The notes under the pieces: model-generated
The model's input: only the letters and a program-made list of their open reading frames with translations
Databases searched by the model: none
Told to the model about the DNA's origin: nothing
Source: Lentisphaerota bacterium
Lineage (GTDB): Bacteria > Verrucomicrobiota > Lentisphaeria > Oligosphaerales > JABHEG01
Direction of reading: 5' to 3'
NCBI GenBank assembly: GCA_018676675.1
Contig: JABHEG010000282.1
Location: 1-64,000 of the forward strand
Length of the DNA: 64,000 nucleotides
Shown: piece after piece, positions 59,633 through 64,000 of the stretch
How the letters are laid out: every line of letters begins with the position of its first letter
How positions within the stretch are numbered: the stretch's first letter is position 1
Made by a program: the position numbers and the translations under genes

Positions 59633-62600
59633 GACGCTGCTACGGATCGCTTTTCTTTCTCTCATCGGTGTCGGTGTGTTGACGATGCCTTTGACAGCAG
59701 AACCGGGTGACGGCTCCGTGTGTGTCGGGCGGACCGTGACGCCCCCGGTCGTCGATGGCAGTCTGGCCGATGCCTGCTGGACCAGAACGTTGGCGATCAC
59801 GCCGTTCGTGCTCCAGCGCCAAAGTGCGTTTGCACGGGAGCAGACGACCGTTCGCATGACGTATGACGACACGAACCTGTATGTGGCATTCCGCTGTGAA
59901 CAGCGCTGTCTGAACCCGGTCAACAACCAACTGGGCGCGTACAAAGCAGAGGCCCGGGAGCATGATAGCGACCGGATCTTCAAGGACGACTGTGTGCTCG
60001 TGTTGCTGGATACGAACAGCGATGGTGACTCGTTCTACGACTTGTGTGTCAATGGCCTTGGGACCGTATGTGACTCGGCCTGCGCGGGTGAGAACCCCTG
60101 GGGGAGCCGGGACAAAGGTTGGGAGTTCGGGGGCAAGGCGACTTTGACCACCGGAGATGGCTTCTGGACCGTTGAACTGGCCGTGCCGTTCGCCAATCTC
60201 GGCGGCGTCCCGACGCCCGGGACGAGATGGCGCATCTGCCTGGGGCGCATCCAGCAGCAGGACAAGGAAACCAGTGCCTGGGGACCGATGAGCACAGGCT
60301 TCCACAACGCTGCCGAGTTCAGCGACGTTGTGTTCGGTACACGTGTCCCGGGAACTGGCGACCTGTCCTTGGGGGCATTCTCGGCGGGAGAGAATCGCTT
60401 GAGTGTCACCGTTCAGCCGTTCGAAAAGCCGACTCCGGTCCGGCTTGAGGCGATCACGATGCGCGCCGATGCGGGCAAGACGGTTTCTTTCACCGACGAC
60501 GCGCTGTCGGCGGCAGAGACGTTGGGCCACGACTACACGTTTGACCAGGAAGGACGCCTGCGTTTCCAATGGAGCCTGCTGGACCCGGGCAGTTTGGCCG
60601 TTTATTACCGGTCTCCTGCCTACGACATCGAGGTCACCGTCTCCCGCCTCAGCGCGGAATTGACGGGCGACGGTGTTTTCACGGCGTTTCTGAATGGGAA
60701 GCCGATCCTCGCCGGGCGTGACGGGAATGCCTTGGGAGGAGGGGCGCTGGTAGCGGGGGAGAATGTCATCGCGATTGAGGCTGACGGGGGCGTGGAGGGA
60801 CGATTCTCGGTCGGAGACTTTGTGGTCGAGACCGATCACACATGGACGTGCTCGGAGAAGCCGGAGGCCGGTTGGCAGGAGCGTGAGTTCTCGGATTCCG
60901 GGTGGCGCAAAGCAAAAGCGAAGACAGGGCGGATGGGCGCGGATGGGCGGAAACGATGCTACCGGAAAACACTCCTTCTGGAGGCCAGCCACTTTTGGCC
61001 CAACTGGTCGGCGGAGTCCCTATCCATCGCCCAGAACTCGGTGCAGCAGTTGCTGTGGGTGCCGCAAGGGCTGCCCGGCCGCAAGCTCACCGACTTCACT
61101 CTCTATCTCGAGACGCCTGCGGAGTTCCGGGTGGTTGGGGCCAGCGGCTTCTACGGGCAGAACCACCAGCGCGGGGGCTTTGTGTGCGGGAACCGCGGAG
61201 AGGTGCAGCGCGACGGTCGAACTTACAGGCGCACCATGATTCGGGCCCTCGATCCGGTGGCTGTTCAGAAGAGCATCCCTCACTGGCGCATGTGCTCGAT
61301 CGCCATTGCAGCGCCTGCGTCGGGGGCCGCGTTGGGGATGGGGCAGGCAGATTTCTACCATTACCTGGAAGCTGAGGGCGGGGCAATCTGTGAGGTCCCG
61401 CAGCGGCTCCGAGTCACCGTTCTCCCCCCTCTGAACGGGAAGCAACCGAAGACCTACTCCTGGCAGACAACCGGCGGAAGCACCAGCGTGATGGACGATG
61501 TGGCGTGTGGGGAAGCATTGATGGCTTCCCTGATCCGGGCGGGGTTCAACGGACTGTGGCACGGCAGGCGGCTACCGCGGTTCGACGCGGCGAATCTTGC
61601 CATGTTCGGCTTTAACTCCTGGCAGATCGACTGTCGACCATACCTCGAGAAGCATCCAGACCACGCCATGATCGGGAGCGACGGGACGCCGCACTACAAC
61701 CCCGCCGACGGGCGCCGCAACCAGATCGCACCGAGTCTGCTGCTGCGTGACTCCGAAGCCTGGGCCTTTGTGAAAGATGCGTTGCTCACCTGGGTGCGAG
61801 AGAACGAAATCGACCACGTTGATTGGGATTTCGAATACTCCGTCTGGGCTGACAAAGGTGGGAAGCACGTCAACCCGATTGGAGATTTTGGGCCACTGGC
61901 CCTGGCAGACTTCCGTGCATTCTGCGACATCGAGGCAGGGGTGGAGTTGACTCCCGAGACGATCAGGAAGGACTACACGGATCAGTGGATTCGGTTCATG
62001 AACCAGCGCATGGCACAGCTCAGCGGCAGGTTCAGGGCAGCGCTGAAAGAGGCCAACCCTGCGTTGGTCTTCTCCGCCTACAGCGGTTACCAATGTGAGG
62101 AAACGCACAGCTTCTACGGGGTGGACTGGGCCATGCTCGCGGGCCAAATCGATATGGCGATCTGTGGCTATGGGCGACGTCTGGGTGAGATCAGGGCGAC
62201 CCTCAATGCCCTTGGGAACACCCCGCTGGTTCTCGGCGATCTGGTCGTCCCTTACCGAGCTGAGGAAAGAGCGTACCCAACCTACACGAGCAAGGCGACC
62301 TTTCTGAGACGAGCCCTGGATGGGACCGGGGGCGTGCTGATATGGACCTTCAACGGCCTGGACGGTCGGACATTCTACGCTTCCGCAGAGGTGAGTCGCC
62401 TGGTGGCGGAACACGAGGACATGTTCCTGGCACGGCGCCCGGATCCCGACTTCGTTACGGCCAAAGGGATCAGCCCCGGCGACATCACCGTACTTGGGGA
62501 CGACACGCGGCGACTCATCCTGCTGATCAACGAGACGGACAAGATAAAAGATGTCGAGCTGGCGGTGACCGGACACCTACCCGGGATGGTGGTCCACAAC

Positions 62601-62702
62601 TACTATGAGGGGAAGACGTTGTCCAAGGCGGCCGAGTTCACGGCCCAGGTACCCCCTGGCGACATCAAAGCGTTCGTGGTGTCACTCCCTCCCGGGAAGT
62701 GA
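59622..62702 (+). CDS. Exported CBM9-like plus TIM-barrel glycoside hydrolase-like protein
   Basis: The 1026-residue protein has a signal peptide (about 1-27). A CBM9-like domain (about 30-250: VVDGSLADACWTRTLAI, VRMTYDDTNLYVAFRCEQ, FWTVELAVPFANLGG) is followed by beta-sandwich domains (to about 600). A TIM barrel then spans about 615-960: RAGFNGLWHGRRLPRF, GFNSWQIDCRPYLEKHPD, IDHVDWDFEYSVW and SAYSGYQCEETHSFYGVDW. The D/E-rich strand end in HVDWDFEY is a good candidate for catalytic residues. No family number can be assigned. GAGGAGG is located eight bases before the ATG, within the end of the preceding CBM gene, which overlaps by 11 bases. The gene ends at the 38-bp repeat array. Confidence 0.7.
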   Translation: MSSKTLLRIAFLSLIGVGVLTMPLTAEPGDGSVCVGRTVTPPVVDGSLADACWTRTLAITPFVLQRQSAFAREQTTVRMTYDDTNLYVAFRCEQRCLNPVNNQLGAYKAEAREHDSDRIFKDDCVLVLLDTNSDGDSFYDLCVNGLGTVCDSACAGENPWGSRDKGWEFGGKATLTTGDGFWTVELAVPFANLGGVPTPGTRWRICLGRIQQQDKETSAWGPMSTGFHNAAEFSDVVFGTRVPGTGDLSLGAFSAGENRLSVTVQPFEKPTPVRLEAITMRADAGKTVSFTDDALSAAETLGHDYTFDQEGRLRFQWSLLDPGSLAVYYRSPAYDIEVTVSRLSAELTGDGVFTAFLNGKPILAGRDGNALGGGALVAGENVIAIEADGGVEGRFSVGDFVVETDHTWTCSEKPEAGWQEREFSDSGWRKAKAKTGRMGADGRKRCYRKTLLLEASHFWPNWSAESLSIAQNSVQQLLWVPQGLPGRKLTDFTLYLETPAEFRVVGASGFYGQNHQRGGFVCGNRGEVQRDGRTYRRTMIRALDPVAVQKSIPHWRMCSIAIAAPASGAALGMGQADFYHYLEAEGGAICEVPQRLRVTVLPPLNGKQPKTYSWQTTGGSTSVMDDVACGEALMASLIRAGFNGLWHGRRLPRFDAANLAMFGFNSWQIDCRPYLEKHPDHAMIGSDGTPHYNPADGRRNQIAPSLLLRDSEAWAFVKDALLTWVRENEIDHVDWDFEYSVWADKGGKHVNPIGDFGPLALADFRAFCDIEAGVELTPETIRKDYTDQWIRFMNQRMAQLSGRFRAALKEANPALVFSAYSGYQCEETHSFYGVDWAMLAGQIDMAICGYGRRLGEIRATLNALGNTPLVLGDLVVPYRAEERAYPTYTSKATFLRRALDGTGGVLIWTFNGLDGRTFYASAEVSRLVAEHEDMFLARRPDPDFVTAKGISPGDITVLGDDTRRLILLINETDKIKDVELAVTGHLPGMVVHNYYEGKTLSKAAEFTAQVPPGDIKAFVVSLPPGK

Positions 62703-62710
62703 CGTAGTGT

Positions 62711-62923
62711 CAGTGTGGGAGGCGGTGCCCTCCGGCGATTGCTGGCCCATCGGAGCACAGCGGCTCCTCCCACATTGGGGAAGTCAGTCGGAGCACGGCG
62801 GCTCCTCCCACATTGGGGAAGTCCATCGGAGCACGGCGGCTCTTCCCACATTGGGGAAGTCCATCGGAGCACGGCGGCTCCTCCCACATTGGGGAAGTCA
62901 GTCGGAGCACGGCGGCTCCTCCC
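62711..62923. repeat. REP-like element plus five 38-bp tandem repeats
   Basis: A REP-like block (GTGTGGGAGGCGGTGCC..., 62713-62750) is followed by units starting at 62751, 62789, 62827, 62865 and 62903, exactly 38 bases apart, the last one truncated. Each unit has the small hairpin GGAGC-ACGGCG-GCTCC and the reverse-complement REP core CTCCCACATTGG. The array ends five bases before the stop codon of the minus-strand gene. Apparent ORFs in it simply translate the repeat. Confidence 0.92.
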
Positions 62924-62928
62924 AAACT

Positions 62929-64000
62929 CTACCGCACGAGCGCGGCAAACTCACCGGGTTGGAGAGTGAGGCGAAGGCTTTCTCCCTCTCGCTGCGGCAC
63001 CGGGCCGAACAGGACTCGCGGCTCGTCGGCATCGCTTGCACCAAGCCGCATGACTCGTGGTGCTTCCTCGTCGTAGTTGATGAACGCCAACAGTTCGCCC
63101 CGCTCAGACTCCCAGCCCCATGAACGGATCGGTGAAACCGAGTTTCGCGTCGGCACCTTCAGCAACTTCGCTCCTACCTTGACCGTCCGCACCCGACCGG
63201 CATCAGGAAGCCCGCACAGCTCGTTGCGTCGGCTCCCCCCAAGCATGAAGGGCTCCAACGTTCGGATCTCCTCCATGCCGCGCCGCAGAGCGTTCATGTA
63301 CTCTCCATCGAGTGACTCGATTCCCACCCAGAGTACAGCCCCCTGGCCTCCGCTCAGGGCCGTCGCGAGAAGGTTGATCCGCACGTCAGCCGGGGTGGGG
63401 AACACCCTGGGAACCGCAATGTCGGACGCCAACAGGAATGGCATCACGTCCGCCGCCGTGTTTTCACACGTGGATCGGACCAGCCGCTCGTACACCAGCG
63501 GCTCGTGATAGAGCATGGGGGCATGGAGGGATACATCAGGTTCAAACAGCCGAATATCCATGCCACGATTGGCAATATCATCGACCCATCCGGGCCCGCA
63601 GATGCCGATGCGGATAGCCGCGTCTGTCTGACGGATCGCTGCGACATGGGTCTGCACGACCTCGGCGTTTTGCCTGGCGCGGAATTTGCCCCACTGATCG
63701 CCCGGAAGCTTCTGCAGTTGCTCGGGTGTCAGCTTACCGACGGCTTCGTGGGCCATCCCTGCGAACGTCGCAAACGCATTTCGACATTGGGGGCAGAAGC
63801 ACACGCTGAACACCGGTGGTTCGTAGTTGATGATGATCCACGGCATGTCGAGTGCCAGAGGTCTGCAGTACCGTTCGACGAGCCATGACCAGAACGGTTC
63901 GTCTCGGTCGGCTTGGACTTGGGGACAGACACCCGGACGTTTGCGACGTGCTTTCTCGGCGAAGACCAGGCGCTGGCCGTCGTTGGCCGGCCCCCCGTAG
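62929..64000 (-). CDS. Unknown, TIM-barrel-like protein, 5' end outside the window
   Basis: The frame has no stop from 62929 to the right edge, and the codons before the first internal ATG (63846) still read as protein (for example FWSWLVERYCRPLALD), so the gene continues beyond 64000. At least 356 residues are visible. Features are the strand-like MPWIIINYEPPVFS, a C-F-C-P-Q-C cluster followed by RNAFATFAG that could bind a metal, IRIGICGPGWVDDIANRGMD, LSGGQGAVLWVGIESLDGEYM and a C-terminal beta-sandwich ending LTLQPGEFAALVR. The layout recalls uncharacterised glycoside-hydrolase-like barrels of PVC bacteria. Its stop sits beside the 38-bp repeat array. Confidence 0.65.
   Translation of the reverse strand, partial: YGGPANDGQRLVFAEKARRKRPGVCPQVQADRDEPFWSWLVERYCRPLALDMPWIIINYEPPVFSVCFCPQCRNAFATFAGMAHEAVGKLTPEQLQKLPGDQWGKFRARQNAEVVQTHVAAIRQTDAAIRIGICGPGWVDDIANRGMDIRLFEPDVSLHAPMLYHEPLVYERLVRSTCENTAADVMPFLLASDIAVPRVFPTPADVRINLLATALSGGQGAVLWVGIESLDGEYMNALRRGMEEIRTLEPFMLGGSRRNELCGLPDAGRVRTVKVGAKLLKVPTRNSVSPIRSWGWESERGELLAFINYDEEAPRVMRLGASDADEPRVLFGPVPQREGESLRLTLQPGEFAALVR

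Noticed and set aside
62751..62923. 38-bp direct repeats as a CRISPR array or a repeat-protein gene
   Set aside because: There are no spacers. The open frames on both strands translate the same repeat (for example RSTAAPPTLGK) and have no proper start or protein features.
1..64000. tRNA, rRNA, tmRNA or other structural RNA genes
   Set aside because: I looked for tRNA arm patterns and rRNA-like stretches in the intergenic gaps and saw none. A covariance-model scan would be needed to exclude small RNAs.

Overview
The window is GC-rich bacterial chromosomal DNA with a sparse, accessory character. It is dominated by very large exported carbohydrate-active proteins. These are surrounded by small cytoplasmic enzyme families: Gfo/Idh/MocA oxidoreductases, xylose-isomerase-like TIM barrels, sulfatases and uroporphyrinogen-decarboxylase (URO-D)-like methyltransferases. 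The same mixture, together with an H-x9-DG prepilin-like protein, an exported methyltransferase/PQQ-propeller fusion and a multiheme cytochrome carrying TPRs, is typical of the PVC superphylum (Lentisphaerota, Kiritimatiellota, Verrucomicrobiota, Planctomycetota) and of Hydrogenedentota or Armatimonadota. I cannot choose between them: no rRNA, tRNA or universal marker gene was recognised.

Layout. 1-2.1 kb: a truncated YfhO-like remnant and a GT-C membrane glycosyltransferase (-). 2.4-6.6 kb: a TIM-barrel isomerase, a metallophosphoesterase and an octaheme cytochrome with HEAT and TPR repeats (+). 6.6-10.6 kb: a giant lyase-like protein with an FG-GAP/PQQ propeller (-). 11.2-15.4 kb: a parallel beta-helix protein and a glycoside-hydrolase-like protein (+). 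15.5-16.2 kb: an MNT-HEPN toxin-antitoxin pair (-). 16.6-21.0 kb: a URO-D-like gene (+), a Gfo/Idh gene with a DMT transporter (-), and a second TIM-barrel isomerase (+). 21.1-27.6 kb: a classical sulfatase (+), a LamG/DUF6067-like hydrolase (-) and a clan GH-A-like hydrolase (+). 28.1-32.6 kb: an RND efflux adaptor and pump (+). 32.8-44.5 kb: an AraC-centred divergent locus. Its left arm has a 1430-aa hydrolase and two URO-D-like genes (-); its right arm has two Gfo/Idh genes and a sulfatase-fold protein (+). 44.9-54.5 kb: an H-x9-DG prepilin, a methyltransferase/PQQ fusion and a second giant lyase/propeller protein. 55-64 kb: a GH39-like protein overlapping a VF530 gene, a fourth URO-D-like gene, a CBM protein translationally coupled to a CBM9/TIM-barrel hydrolase, and a partial TIM-barrel-like gene running off the right edge.

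How the genes may work together (inference): exported lyases and hydrolases with carbohydrate-binding or propeller domains cut complex, probably sulfated or otherwise decorated glycans. Sulfatase-fold enzymes remove esters. Gfo/Idh dehydrogenases and TIM-barrel isomerases/lyases process the released sugars, perhaps through keto-sugar intermediates. URO-D-like proteins suggest C1 or methyl chemistry. No SusC/SusD, ABC or PTS uptake system and no sulfatase-maturating enzyme is present.

The non-coding DNA is also structured. Every convergent gene junction longer than about 100 bases holds a REP-like or short tandem array, and a 105-bp palindromic element occurs as two inverted copies flanking the 20-25.6 kb three-gene cassette.
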